Shown here piece by piece: positions 51,854 through 61,787 of a stretch of DNA of 64,000 nucleotides. Below the pieces are notes generated by a model, which was not told the DNA's origin, searched no databases, and saw only the letters and a list, made by a program, of their open reading frames with translations. The position numbers were made by a program, and so were the translations under genes. Source of the DNA: Nocardia sp. NBC_00508 (lineage in GTDB: Bacteria > Actinomycetota > Actinomycetes > Mycobacteriales > Mycobacteriaceae); contig NZ_CP107852.1 in assembly GCF_036346875.1 (NCBI RefSeq), forward strand, positions 4,960,001 through 5,024,000, written 5' to 3'. Numbering within the stretch: the first letter of the stretch is position 1; the number at the start of each line of letters is the position of its first letter.

Positions 51854-52852
51854 GTGACTGGACAACAAGCGGGCGGCACGCCCGCGAACGGACCCCGGAT
51901 CGCCGTGCTGGTCGGCGGCGTTGGTGGCGCGCGCTTCCTTCATGGCGTCCGGGAACTGCTGCCGGAGGCCGACGTCGCCGCGATCGTGAACGTGGGCGAC
52001 GACGTCTGGATGCACGGCCTCCGGATCTGTCCCGACCTCGACACCTGCATGTATACCCTCGGCGGCGGCATCGATACCGAGCGGGGCTGGGGCCGGGTCG
52101 GCGAGACCTGGCACGCCAAGGAGGAGCTCGCGAAATATCGCGCGCAGCCGGACTGGTTCGGCTTGGGGGACCGAGATATCGCCACGCATCTGATCCGGAC
52201 CGAAATGTTGCGCGCCGGATACTCGCTCTCCGCGGTCACCGAAGCGCTGTGCAACCGGTGGCAGCCCGGCGTGAAACTGATCCCGGCAACCGACGATCGC
52301 TGCGAAACCCATGTCGTTGTGACCGATCCGGACAACCCTGGCGAACGGCGCGCGATCCATTTCCAGGAGTGGTGGGTTCGCTACCGCGCGAACATCGACA
52401 CGCATGGATTCGCCACAATTGGCGCCGAGGAAGCCAAACCGGCGCCGAATGTGATCGATATCATAGAATCCGCCGATGTGGTCTTGCTCGCACCGTCGAA
52501 CCCCGTCGTGAGCATCGGCGCCATCCTGGCGGTACCCGGTATTCGCGGCGCGCTGCGCACCACCGCGGCCAAGGTGATCGGCGTCTCCGGCGTCATCGAT
52601 GGGAAGCCGTTGCGCGGCATGGCCGACGAATGCCTGTCGGTGATCGGTGTGGAGACCACGGCCGAGGCGATCGGCCGGCACTACGGCGCGCGTTCGGCCA
52701 CCGGAATCCTGGACGGCTGGCTGATCCACAGCACCGACACCGCCGACGTGCCCGGCGTGGAAGTGCGCAGCGTGCCCTTGTTGATGACCGACCCGCCGAC
52801 CACCGCCGAAATGGTGCGTCAGGCGCTGGATCTCGCCGGAGTCGAGCCGTGA
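51854..52852 (+). CDS. fbiA: 2-phospho-L-lactate transferase family enzyme
   Basis: A 332-residue CofD-fold protein. The N-terminal Gly loop LVGGVGGARFLHG, DVWMHGL, LAPSNPVVSIG and VIGVSGVIDG are hallmarks. It joins the phosphoenolpyruvyl moiety to FO to give dehydro-F420-0. GTG 51854 is chosen as leaderless start; in-frame sequence runs upstream to 51719 but codons there look non-coding. The stop overlaps the fbiB GTG (GTGA), the known pair for F420. Confidence 0.95.
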   Translation: MTGQQAGGTPANGPRIAVLVGGVGGARFLHGVRELLPEADVAAIVNVGDDVWMHGLRICPDLDTCMYTLGGGIDTERGWGRVGETWHAKEELAKYRAQPDWFGLGDRDIATHLIRTEMLRAGYSLSAVTEALCNRWQPGVKLIPATDDRCETHVVVTDPDNPGERRAIHFQEWWVRYRANIDTHGFATIGAEEAKPAPNVIDIIESADVVLLAPSNPVVSIGAILAVPGIRGALRTTAAKVIGVSGVIDGKPLRGMADECLSVIGVETTAEAIGRHYGARSATGILDGWLIHSTDTADVPGVEVRSVPLLMTDPPTTAEMVRQALDLAGVEP

Positions 52853-54195
52853 CCACATCGACCGATCACGCGGCCGGAGAGCTGCGCATCCTGCCCATCA
52901 CCGGTCTTCCGGAATTCCGGCCCGGTGACGACCTCGCCGAACACATCGCGCGATGCGCGCCGTGGCTGGCCGACGGCGACGTGCTCGTGGTCACCAGCAA
53001 GATCGTCGCGAAGGTGGAAGGGCGCATCGTGGACGCGCCGCTGGACCCCGAGGAACGCGATGCCGCCCGGCGCATGCTCATCGATCAGGAAGCGGTGCGG
53101 GTGCTCGCCCGCAAAGGCCGCACGCTGATCACCGAGAACAAGCTCGGCATCGTGCAGGCGGCCTCCGGCGTCGACGGCTCGAACGTCGAGCAGGGCGAGC
53201 TGGTGCTGCTTCCCACCGACCCGGACGCCAGCGCCAAGGCGCTGCGCGCGGCGCTGGCCGAGCGGCTGCGCGTGACGGTCGCGGTCGTCGTCACCGACAC
53301 GATGGGCCGCGCCTGGCGCAACGGACAGACCGATGCGGCCATCGGCGCCGCGGGGATTCGGGTGCTGCACGACTACGCGGGCGCGGTGGACGGTCAGGGC
53401 AACGAGCTGTACGTCACTCAGGTGGCCGTGGCGGACGAGCTGGCCGCCGCCGCGGACCTGGTGAAAGGCAAGCTGGGTGGTGTTCCGGTCGCCGTGGTGC
53501 GCGGGCTACCGGTCGTCGACGACGGATCCAGCGCCGCGGATCTGCTCCGCGGCGGCACCGAGGACCTGTTCTGGCTCGGCACCGCCGAGGCGATCGAGCG
53601 CGGGCGCAAAGAGGCGATCCTGCTGCGTCGCTCGATTCGTCGGTTCGCCGACATCCCGGTCGATCCCGAACGCATTCGGGCGGCGGTATCGGTCGCGCTG
53701 ACCGCGCCCGCCCCGCATCACACCCGTCCGGTGCGGTTCGTCTGGCTGCGCAGGCCGGGGCTGCGTACGCAGCTGCTCGAGGCGATGGCGGAGAAGTGGC
53801 GCGAGGATCTGAGTTCCGACGGACTCACGCCGGAGCGGATCGAGCGCCGGATCGCCCGCGGGCGGATCCTGTTCGACGCTCCCGAGGTGATCATCCCGTT
53901 CTGCGTGCCGGACGGGGCGCACGACTATACGGACTCACTGCGCCGTGGGTACGAGCGCACGATGTTCACCGTCGCGGTGGGTGCGGCGGTGCAGGGATTG
54001 CTGGTCGCCTTGGCCGCCGAGGGGATCGGTAGCTGCTGGATCGGTTCGACCATCTTCGCGCCGGAGATCACCCGTGACGTCTTGGGCTTGGCCGAGGATT
54101 GGCGTCCGCTGGGTGCGATCGCCATCGGCCATCCGCTCGAAGAGCTGACCGCGCGGCCGGTGGTCGGCGCCGGTTCGGGGCTGGTCGAGCTGTGA
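52849..54195 (+). CDS. fbiB: F420 gamma-glutamyl ligase/reductase
   Basis: A 448-residue two-domain enzyme. The N-terminal CofE domain has VLVVTSKIVAKVEGR and VVVTDTMGRAWRNGQTD; the C-terminal nitroreductase-like FMN domain (SIRRFADIPVDPE, HHTRPVRFVW) reduces dehydro-F420. It finishes F420 by adding glutamates. GTG 52849 overlaps the fbiA stop by four bases. F420 is used by many oxidoreductases in this group. Confidence 0.95.
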   Translation: MTTSTDHAAGELRILPITGLPEFRPGDDLAEHIARCAPWLADGDVLVVTSKIVAKVEGRIVDAPLDPEERDAARRMLIDQEAVRVLARKGRTLITENKLGIVQAASGVDGSNVEQGELVLLPTDPDASAKALRAALAERLRVTVAVVVTDTMGRAWRNGQTDAAIGAAGIRVLHDYAGAVDGQGNELYVTQVAVADELAAAADLVKGKLGGVPVAVVRGLPVVDDGSSAADLLRGGTEDLFWLGTAEAIERGRKEAILLRRSIRRFADIPVDPERIRAAVSVALTAPAPHHTRPVRFVWLRRPGLRTQLLEAMAEKWREDLSSDGLTPERIERRIARGRILFDAPEVIIPFCVPDGAHDYTDSLRRGYERTMFTVAVGAAVQGLLVALAAEGIGSCWIGSTIFAPEITRDVLGLAEDWRPLGAIAIGHPLEELTARPVVGAGSGLVEL

Positions 54196-54238
54196 GGGTT
54201 CGCGGGCGGGTCACGCCTGGCGCACGAGGGCGTCGCCG

Positions 54239-54757
54239 GTGAGCGCGGAATCCCTGCACGCCTCGGCGACTGCGCTGCTCGAATCATGGTGTCCGGCAAC
54301 CGATTCGGATCGGTCGCTGCGCGAGGCGATGCTGGCCTTCCTCGGCTCGGCTCCGCGCGGGTGCCTGCGCGAGCACGTGCCGGGCCACATCACCGCCTCG
54401 GCGGTTGTCTTCTCTCCGGATGGCCGCGAGGTGCTGCTCACCTTGCATCCGCGCGTCGGGCGCTGGATCCAGCTCGGTGGCCACTGCGAGGAGCGCGACG
54501 ACACCGTCGCGAGCGCCGCGCTGCGCGAAGCGACCGAGGAGTCGGGCATCGCGGGTCTGCGGCTGGAACCGGGGCTGTACGGCGCCCAGGCGCATCCCAT
54601 CACCTGCTCGCTCGGTGTGCCCACCAGGCACCTGGACCTGCTGTTCCGCATCACTGCTCCCGCAGACGCGGTCCCGGTGCGCAGTCACGAATCCACCGAT
54701 CTGCGCTGGTGGCCGGTGGACGCGTTGCCCGCCGACACCGACGTTCTGCTGCGTTAG
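54239..54757 (+). CDS. Nudix hydrolase
   Basis: A 172-residue protein with a Nudix box: GGHCEERDD then LREATEESGI, with R96-E97 and E100-E101 for metal binding, and D where the first box glutamate is usual. Nudix enzymes cleave nucleoside diphosphate compounds. It starts at GTG 54239 (GAGGG nine bases upstream), 43 bases after fbiB, and may share its operon. An intrinsic terminator follows. Confidence 0.9.
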   Translation: MSAESLHASATALLESWCPATDSDRSLREAMLAFLGSAPRGCLREHVPGHITASAVVFSPDGREVLLTLHPRVGRWIQLGGHCEERDDTVASAALREATEESGIAGLRLEPGLYGAQAHPITCSLGVPTRHLDLLFRITAPADAVPVRSHESTDLRWWPVDALPADTDVLLR

Positions 54758-54775
54758 CCACTCCCAGCACTCGAG

Positions 54776-54809
54776 CCCCGGTCGGATGCCTATCCGGCCG
54801 GGGTTTCTT
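54776..54809 (+). terminator. Intrinsic terminator after Nudix gene
   Basis: A 12-base stem (one G-U pair) with arms CCCCGGTCGGAT and ATCCGGCCGGGG and a 4-base loop, followed by TTTCTT. It closes the fbiA-fbiB-Nudix operon. Confidence 0.85.
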
Positions 54810-54827
54810 CGTTCCCGCATCGTCTTT

Positions 54828-54877
54828 ACAAATTGTCTGATTTGTCTAGACGGCCGACAAATTTGGGTCTATTGTCC
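54828..54877. promoter_or_regulatory. Array of ACAAAT/ATTTGT half-sites before alkB
   Basis: ACAAAT-N6-ATTTGT at 54828-54845, ATTTGTC-N9-GACAAAT at 54840-54862, and a further GACAA...TTGTC pair to 54877. They overlap one another and precede alkB; they are probable operators for a regulator such as AlkX. Confidence 0.6.
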
Positions 54878-54932
54878 ATTTTGAGAGGTAATGCGCGTCA
54901 CACGTGGCGCGTCGTTGGGAATGGAGACAACG

Positions 54933-56180
54933 ATGTCGACGAACACCGACAGGGCCGTGCGGCCGGTCGAGGTACCGGCTTGGCGGGACCGCAAACGCTA
55001 TCTGTGGCTGTGGGGGTTGTTCGCCCCTACGGGCCTGTTCACTATCGGGCTCCCGCTCATCTGGGCGTTGAACGAACTCGGCTGGCATCGCCTCGCGCAC
55101 GTGCCGTTCTGGCTCGGACCGGTCCTGGTCTATGTGCTGATCCCGATCGCCGACATCTGCTTCGGCCCGGACGGTTCGAACCCGCCGGACGAGGTGATGG
55201 AGTACCTGGAGAACGACAAGTACTACCGCTACCTCACCTACCTGTACCTGCCGTTCCAGTACGCCACGCTGCTCATGGGCGCCTACCTGATCACCGCCGA
55301 CGACGCGAGTTGGCTCGGCATCGATGGCGGACTGCAGGTGGTGGACAAGATCGGCCTGGCGATCACCGTCGGCATGATCGGCGGCATCGGCATCAACACC
55401 GCGCACGAACTCGGCCACAAGAAGGTGGACCTGGAACGCTGGCTCTCCCGCATCGCACTGGCCCAGTCGTTCTACGGGCACTTCTACATCGAGCACAACC
55501 GTGGCCACCACGTCCGCGTCGCGACGCCGGAGGATCCGGCCAGTTCCCGGGTGGGCGAGACCTTCTGGGCGTTCTGGCCGCGCACCGTGTGGGGCGGCCT
55601 GACGTCGTCCTGGCAGCTGGAGAAGGTCCGCCTGGAGCGGCTCGGCAAGAAGCCGTGGAGCCTGCGCAACGAAGTGCTCAGCGCCTGGCTCATGTCGGCC
55701 GGGCTGTACGCGGTGTTGCTCGCGGTGTTCGGCATCGAGCTGTTGCCGTACCTGATCCTGCAGGCCGTGGTCGGCTTCAGTCTGCTGGAGGCGGTCAACT
55801 ATCTGGAGCACTACGGTCTGGTGCGCCAGCGCACGGCGAGCGGACGGTACGAGCGGCCCGGCCCGGTGCACAGCTGGAACAGCGACCACATCGTCACCAA
55901 CATCTTCCTGTACCACCTGCAGCGGCACAGCGATCACCACGCCTACCCCACCCGGCGCTACCAGACGTTGCGCAGCTGGGACGGCGCGCCGAACCTGCCC
56001 AGCGGTTACGCCAGCATGATCCTGCTCGCCTATTTCCCGCCGCTGTGGCGCCGGGTCATGGACAAGCGGGTGCTCGCGCACTACGACGGCGACATCACCC
56101 GCGCCAACATCGATCCGGGCAAGCGGGACAAGGTCCTCGCACGCTACGTCCAAGACGTAGTCGCCGGGGGTGGGGCATGA
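54933..56180 (+). CDS. alkB: Alkane 1-monooxygenase
   Basis: A 415-residue membrane di-iron enzyme with six TM helices. The histidine boxes are HELGH (158-162), EHNRGHH (187-193) and LQRHSDHH, with NYLEHYG before the last. It hydroxylates n-alkanes at the end carbon with electrons from rubredoxin. ATG 54933 has GGAG upstream. The stop overlaps rubA by four bases. An operon with rubA, rubB and alkX is standard for this group. Confidence 0.96.
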   Translation: MSTNTDRAVRPVEVPAWRDRKRYLWLWGLFAPTGLFTIGLPLIWALNELGWHRLAHVPFWLGPVLVYVLIPIADICFGPDGSNPPDEVMEYLENDKYYRYLTYLYLPFQYATLLMGAYLITADDASWLGIDGGLQVVDKIGLAITVGMIGGIGINTAHELGHKKVDLERWLSRIALAQSFYGHFYIEHNRGHHVRVATPEDPASSRVGETFWAFWPRTVWGGLTSSWQLEKVRLERLGKKPWSLRNEVLSAWLMSAGLYAVLLAVFGIELLPYLILQAVVGFSLLEAVNYLEHYGLVRQRTASGRYERPGPVHSWNSDHIVTNIFLYHLQRHSDHHAYPTRRYQTLRSWDGAPNLPSGYASMILLAYFPPLWRRVMDKRVLAHYDGDITRANIDPGKRDKVLARYVQDVVAGGGA

Positions 56181-56350
56181 GTGCTTTTCGCTGCCCCGTC
56201 TGCGACTACGTCTTCGACGAGGCGAAAGGCGCGCCACATGAGGGATTTCCACCGGGCACCAAGTGGGAGACGGTGCCGGACGACTGGTGCTGCCCGGACT
56301 GCGGCGTGCGGGAAAAGATCGACTTCGAGCCGATGCGGGCCACAGCATGA
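56177..56350 (+). CDS. rubA: Rubredoxin
   Basis: A 57-residue rubredoxin with C6-P-V-C9 and C39-P-D-C42. ATG 56177 overlaps the alkB stop (ATGA). With the second rubredoxin it matches the mycobacterial rubA/rubB pair; one of the two usually serves as electron donor to AlkB. The linker DEAKGAPHEGFPPGTKW differs from RubB and is of the AlkG1-like type. Confidence 0.92.
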   Translation: MSAFRCPVCDYVFDEAKGAPHEGFPPGTKWETVPDDWCCPDCGVREKIDFEPMRATA

Positions 56351-56423
56351 GCCGTCAGGCCAGGAGGCGACGGCTCGGAGTGACCACGGAGGGCTCCGCT
56401 CATACGGGAAAGGACGCAGCGAA

Positions 56424-56606
56424 ATGACCGAATACAAGCTTTACCAGTGCATCCAGTGCGGCTTCGAATACGACGAGGCCGAGGGCTGGCCGGAAGACGG
56501 CATCGGGCCGGGAACCCGCTGGGACGACATCCCCGACGACTGGACCTGTCCGGACTGTGGCGCCGCCAAGGCGGACTTCTTCATGGTCGAAATCGAACGG
56601 TCGTGA
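56424..56606 (+). CDS. rubB: Rubredoxin (AlkG2 type)
   Basis: A 60-residue rubredoxin with C9-I-Q-C12 and C42-P-D-C45. The DEAEGWPEDGIGPGTRWDDIP linker is typical of the form able to transfer electrons to AlkB. It follows rubA by 73 bases. ATG 56424 has AAAGGA about 11 bases upstream. Confidence 0.93.
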   Translation: MTEYKLYQCIQCGFEYDEAEGWPEDGIGPGTRWDDIPDDWTCPDCGAAKADFFMVEIERS

Positions 56607-56610
56607 GATT

Positions 56611-56646
56611 TTGACTGCGGCAGTCCCCCGTGACAGTGTCGCGGGT
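56611..56646 (+). promoter_or_regulatory. Internal promoter and palindrome for alkX
   Basis: TTGACT (56611-56616), 17 bases, CAGTGT (56634-56639), 7 bases, ATG 56647. The perfect palindrome GACTGC-G-GCAGTC (56613-56625) overlaps the -35. It suggests a leaderless, autoregulated alkX transcript inside the alk operon. Confidence 0.55.
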
Positions 56647-57267
56647 ATGCCGCGCAACGGAACCAGGATTCCCTACCAGGAGGCCGCGCGGGACCTCCTG
56701 CGGACTTCGGTCCTGGACGCGATGCGCGAGCTGCTCACCGAGCGGGACTGGTCCAAGATCACGCTCGGTGACATCGCGGCCAGGGCGGGCGTGAGCAGGC
56801 AGACGCTCTACAACGAGTTCGGCTCGCGCAACGGCCTCACCCAGGCCTATGCCCTGCGCCTGGCCGACGACCTGGTCGACCACGTGGACGCGGCGATCAA
56901 CGGCAACGTCGGTGACGCCCGCGCCGCGTTCCGCGACGGCATGGCCAACTTCTTCCTCGACGCTGCCGCCGACCCGCTGGTCCAGTCGCTGGTCGCGGGC
57001 GAGGTGAAGCTCGATCTGCTGCGGCTGATCACCCTCGATGCCGGGCCGTTGCTCGAACATGCGACCAAGCGGCTGGCGCGCGCCTTCCAGTACAGCTGGG
57101 TGGCGGCGTCGGCCGCCGAATCGGACGTGATCGCGCACGCGTTGGTGCGGATCGCCCTCAGCTACATCCCCACTCCGCCTGCTCCGGGGCGGGACGTGCC
57201 CGCGGAGCTGAGCGCACTCCTGAGTCCCTACGTGGAGGCGATCCTCGCCGCGCGGGTGCAGAGCTGA
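56647..57267 (+). CDS. alkX: TetR-family regulator of alkane genes
   Basis: A 206-residue TetR protein; helix-turn-helix GDIAARAGVSRQTLYNEFGSRNGL. It is the AlkX-type regulator that follows rubB and represses alkB in this group, released by fatty acids or alkanes. ATG 56647 is used; TTG 56611 would add 12 residues. The gene may also be expressed from its own promoter with a palindrome over the -35. Confidence 0.9.
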   Translation: MPRNGTRIPYQEAARDLLRTSVLDAMRELLTERDWSKITLGDIAARAGVSRQTLYNEFGSRNGLTQAYALRLADDLVDHVDAAINGNVGDARAAFRDGMANFFLDAAADPLVQSLVAGEVKLDLLRLITLDAGPLLEHATKRLARAFQYSWVAASAAESDVIAHALVRIALSYIPTPPAPGRDVPAELSALLSPYVEAILAARVQS

Positions 57268-57426
57268 GCGGTCGCGGGCAATCGGCTCGCGACACACCAG
57301 TAGCTGTGCGGCAGCTTAAAAACCGACTACACGGCTTGCACTTGCCGACATGTTGCCGAGGTCAGCCGGTGTGCAACAGATCCGCTGTCTGCCAGTATTC
57401 TCAGCGGGTCGGGTCATCGAAGTTTC

Positions 57427-58608
57427 GTGTCTTCATTGAGTGGGGCAAAAGTGCAAACGGTTGGCAAACCGGCGGGATCGCCCGATCCCAAACGCCATCT
57501 GTGGGTTCTGGGCTTGCTCGCGCCGTCGTCGGCTTTGCTGCCGTCGCAGCTCGTGTTCCACACCGGTGTGGAGGTCTTCTGGTGGATCGGCCCGATCATC
57601 GTGCTGATCGTGATCCCGGTGCTGGACTGGGCTATCGGCGTGGACGGCAGCAACCCGAGGGACGAGGACTACGAGCTGCTGTCCAACGATCGGTACTACC
57701 GGTGGTGCACCTATCTGATGCTGCCGGTGCAGCTGATCGGACTGGTGATCGCGAGCTACATGTGGGCCGGTGACGAGCTCAGCGTGGTCGACAAACTCGG
57801 CTTGGCCGCGACCCTGGGGTTCGTCAGCGGCATCGGCATCAACGCCGCCCACGAACTCGGGCACCGGGTCGAGCACCTGGAGCGCTGGCTGGCCAAGATC
57901 GCCCTGGCCCAGTCCGGGTACGGGCACTTCTTCGTCGAACACAACCGCGGCCACCACGTGCGGGTGGCAACCCCGGAGGATCCGGCCAGCGCCAGGCTGG
58001 GGGAGTCGCTGTGGGAATTCCTGCCGCGCAGCGTGTCCGGGAGCTTCCGTTCGGCGATCGTCCTGGAGCGCGACCGTCTCGCGCGCAAGGGCAAGGGCTG
58101 GTGGAGCGTCGGCAACCATATCCTGCAGGCGTGGTCGATGACGGTGGTGCTGTTCGGCGCCCTGGTCGCGACGTTCGGCTATCAGGTGCTGCCCTGGCTC
58201 GCGCTGCAGGCCGTGATCGGCATCGGCCTGCTGGAGACGGTGAACTACGTCGAGCACTACGGCCTTTTGCGAGCCCGCCGCCCGAACGGCATGTACGCCC
58301 GCTGCTCGCCGCGCGACAGCTGGAACAGCGACCACCTGGTCACCAATATCTTCCTGTTCCACCTGCAGCGCCACAGCGACCATCACGCCAACCCCGGCCG
58401 CCGCTACCAGACACTGCGCAGCTCGGAGCAGGCCCCGCAACTGCCTGCGGGCTACGCCAGCATGATCGTGTTCGCCGCCATCCCGCCGCTGTGGCGGTGG
58501 GTGATGGACGCGCGCGTACTCGCCCATTACGGCGGCGACGTCACGCTGGCGAACATCCAGCCGCGCAAGCGGCGCCGGATCCTGGCTGCCCGCGGGGTGA
58601 CCGCGTAG
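57427..58608 (+). CDS. Second alkane 1-monooxygenase (AlkB2)
   Basis: A 393-residue AlkB paralogue. All histidine boxes are present: HELGH (142-146), EHNRGHH, and LQRHSDHH, and NYVEHYG. It has no rubredoxin of its own and so probably uses those of the upstream operon. GTG 57427 is used; the Shine-Dalgarno is weak, and GTG 57451 is another candidate. TATTCT at 57396-57401 is a possible -10. It follows alkX by 159 bases. Substrate chain length may differ from AlkB. Confidence 0.92.
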   Translation: MSSLSGAKVQTVGKPAGSPDPKRHLWVLGLLAPSSALLPSQLVFHTGVEVFWWIGPIIVLIVIPVLDWAIGVDGSNPRDEDYELLSNDRYYRWCTYLMLPVQLIGLVIASYMWAGDELSVVDKLGLAATLGFVSGIGINAAHELGHRVEHLERWLAKIALAQSGYGHFFVEHNRGHHVRVATPEDPASARLGESLWEFLPRSVSGSFRSAIVLERDRLARKGKGWWSVGNHILQAWSMTVVLFGALVATFGYQVLPWLALQAVIGIGLLETVNYVEHYGLLRARRPNGMYARCSPRDSWNSDHLVTNIFLFHLQRHSDHHANPGRRYQTLRSSEQAPQLPAGYASMIVFAAIPPLWRWVMDARVLAHYGGDVTLANIQPRKRRRILAARGVTA

Positions 58609-58668
58609 TCCGCACCCGGTCGGGAGCGACTAGCCTTGCCTCGGTACTTGCCGAACCAGGAGAGGCTG

Positions 58669-60153
<1,485 letters not shown>

Positions 60154-60170
60154 GCGCGCAGCGCGCATGA

Positions 60171-60207
60171 CGGAGCCGAGCGCAGGCGAGGCATGGTCAT
60201 GAGCGGG
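60171..60207 (+). repeat. Dispersed intergenic repeat, copy 2
   Basis: Near-identical to 22894-22930: CGGAGCCGAGCGC, then GCGAGG and ATGAGCGGG seven bases on. Here no confident gene follows, although a short arginine-rich frame opens. Confidence 0.6.
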
Positions 60208-60219
60208 TCCCGTCGGCCT

Positions 60220-60277
60220 CCGGTCGGCGGGACCGCGCTCCGGGCCCGCCGACCGCTCCACCGGTCCCGCCGACCGG
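60220..60277. terminator. GC-rich hairpin between sahH and tmk
   Basis: A perfect 16-base inverted repeat (60220-60235 and 60262-60277), 26-base loop, CCGGTCGGCGGGACCG on the left arm. No T-run. It may end the sahH transcript or slow reading into tmk. Confidence 0.55.
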
Positions 60278-60336
60278 CGCGACCATCTCGGCATCCGCGC
60301 TGGTCAGCCGGTGTCGATCGCGCGGCAGCGGCGGGG

Positions 60337-60342
60337 TACCCT
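60337..60342 (+). promoter_or_regulatory. -10 box of probable leaderless tmk transcript
   Basis: TACCCT, then 8 bases, then ATG 60351. Confidence 0.45.
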
Positions 60343-60350
60343 GCCTGGCT

Positions 60351-60998
60351 ATGGGAGTGTTGATTGCCGTCGAAGGCATCGACGGGGCGGGCAAGAGGAC
60401 GCTGATCGAGCGGGTCGTCGCCGATCTGCGGGGTCGTGGGCTGCGCGTCGCCACGATGGCCTTCCCGCGCTACCGCGTCTCGGTGCACGCCGACCTGGCA
60501 GCCGAGGCGCTGCGCGGCGCGCACGGCGACCTCGCCGACTCGGTCAGCGGCATGGCGCTGCTGTTCGCGCTGGACCGCGCGGGCGCCCACGACGAGCTGT
60601 CGAAGCTGTTGGCCGACAACGACATCGTGCTCCTGGACCGCTACGTCGCCTCCAGCGCCGCCTATTCCGCCGCGCGGCTCTGCCAGTCGGCCGACGGCGA
60701 AATCGTAGACTGGGTGGGCGAATTGGAGTTCGGCAGATTCGCCCTGCCCGCGCCCGCGCTACAGGTGTTGCTGGACGTGCCGACCGAGCTGGCCGTCGAG
60801 CGCGCCCGCAGGCGAGGCGAACTCGACGCCGAACGCGCACCGGACGCCTACGAGCGGGATGGTGGTCTGCAGCACCGGACCGGCGCGGTGTACCGTGAGC
60901 TGGCCGAACGCCACTGGCACGGGCCCTGGTGGACATATCGATCCGAGGACGATCCCGCTACGCTGGCCGCGCGAATCGCCGAAATCGTTGGTCGATAA
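60351..60998 (+). CDS. tmk: Thymidylate kinase
   Basis: A 215-residue P-loop kinase phosphorylating dTMP. EGIDGAGKR at 8-16 is the P-loop with arginine after the lysine, as in the mycobacterial form; LLDRYVASSAAYSAAR is the substrate motif. ATG 60351 appears leaderless. It precedes mtrA as in mycobacteria. Confidence 0.95.
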   Translation: MGVLIAVEGIDGAGKRTLIERVVADLRGRGLRVATMAFPRYRVSVHADLAAEALRGAHGDLADSVSGMALLFALDRAGAHDELSKLLADNDIVLLDRYVASSAAYSAARLCQSADGEIVDWVGELEFGRFALPAPALQVLLDVPTELAVERARRRGELDAERAPDAYERDGGLQHRTGAVYRELAERHWHGPWWTYRSEDDPATLAARIAEIVGR

Positions 60999-61076
60999 GG
61001 TTGGTTGTGCCCCGGGTTCGCACCAGTGTTGGCGTGGCGGCCCGATCCTCGCCTGGGAGATGACAACATAGTAGTT

Positions 61077-61754
61077 ATGAAGCCGAAGATTCTGGTCGTC
61101 GACGACGATATGGCACTCGCTGAGATGCTCACGATCGTCCTGCGCGGGGAAGGGTTCGACCCGCACGTGGTCGGCGACGGCACGCAGGCCCTGGCGGCGG
61201 TTCGCGAGATCCGCCCCGATCTGGTGTTGCTGGACCTGATGCTGCCCGGCATGAACGGCATCGACGTGTGCCGCGTGCTGCGGGCCGATTCCGGGGTTCC
61301 GATCGTGATGCTCACGGCCAAGACCGACACGGTCGACGTCGTGCTGGGTCTGGAATCGGGCGCCGACGACTACATCGTCAAGCCGTTCAAACCGAAGGAA
61401 CTCGTCGCCCGGGTGCGCGCCCGCCTGCGTCGTACCGAGGAGGAGCCCGCCGAGCTGCTGTCGATCGCGGATATCGTGATCGATGTGCCCGCGCACAAGG
61501 TCAGCCGCGGCGGTGCCCAGATCTCGCTGACGCCGCTGGAGTTCGACCTGCTCGTCGCGCTGGCCAGGAAGCCGCGCCAGGTGTTCACCCGTGAGGTCCT
61601 GCTCGAGCAGGTCTGGGGCTACCGGCACGCCGCCGATACCCGGCTGGTGAACGTCCACGTGCAGCGCTTGCGGGCGAAGGTCGAGAAGGATCCCGAGAAC
61701 CCGGAGATCGTGCTGACCGTCCGCGGTGTCGGGTACAAGGCCGGACCGCCGTGA
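61077..61754 (+). CDS. mtrA: Response regulator MtrA
   Basis: A 225-residue OmpR/PhoB-type regulator. Receiver D53 in LVLLDLMLPG, K in IVKPFKP; output winged helix (LTPLEFDLLVALARKPRQVF to VRGVGYKAGPP). MtrA controls cell division and cell-wall genes and is essential in mycobacteria. ATG 61077 is used; the Shine-Dalgarno GGGAGA is rather distant. mtrB follows. Confidence 0.97.
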   Translation: MKPKILVVDDDMALAEMLTIVLRGEGFDPHVVGDGTQALAAVREIRPDLVLLDLMLPGMNGIDVCRVLRADSGVPIVMLTAKTDTVDVVLGLESGADDYIVKPFKPKELVARVRARLRRTEEEPAELLSIADIVIDVPAHKVSRGGAQISLTPLEFDLLVALARKPRQVFTREVLLEQVWGYRHAADTRLVNVHVQRLRAKVEKDPENPEIVLTVRGVGYKAGPP

Positions 61755-61787
61755 TCCGCTCCGAGCTGAGGGCCCGGGGGCGGTAGG

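Noticed and set aside
57302..57316. AGCTG-N5-CAGCT upstream of alkB2 as a second AlkX site
   Set aside because: Arms are only 5 bases and share little beyond TGCGGCAG with the alkX palindrome; too weak to call.
58609..58668. SAH or SAM riboswitch before sahH
   Set aside because: Only 60 bases separate alkB2 and sahH, and no riboswitch core is visible.
60193..60362. Small arginine-rich ORF after the second repeat copy
   Set aside because: It overlaps a hairpin and the tmk start; composition is that of GC-rich non-coding DNA.
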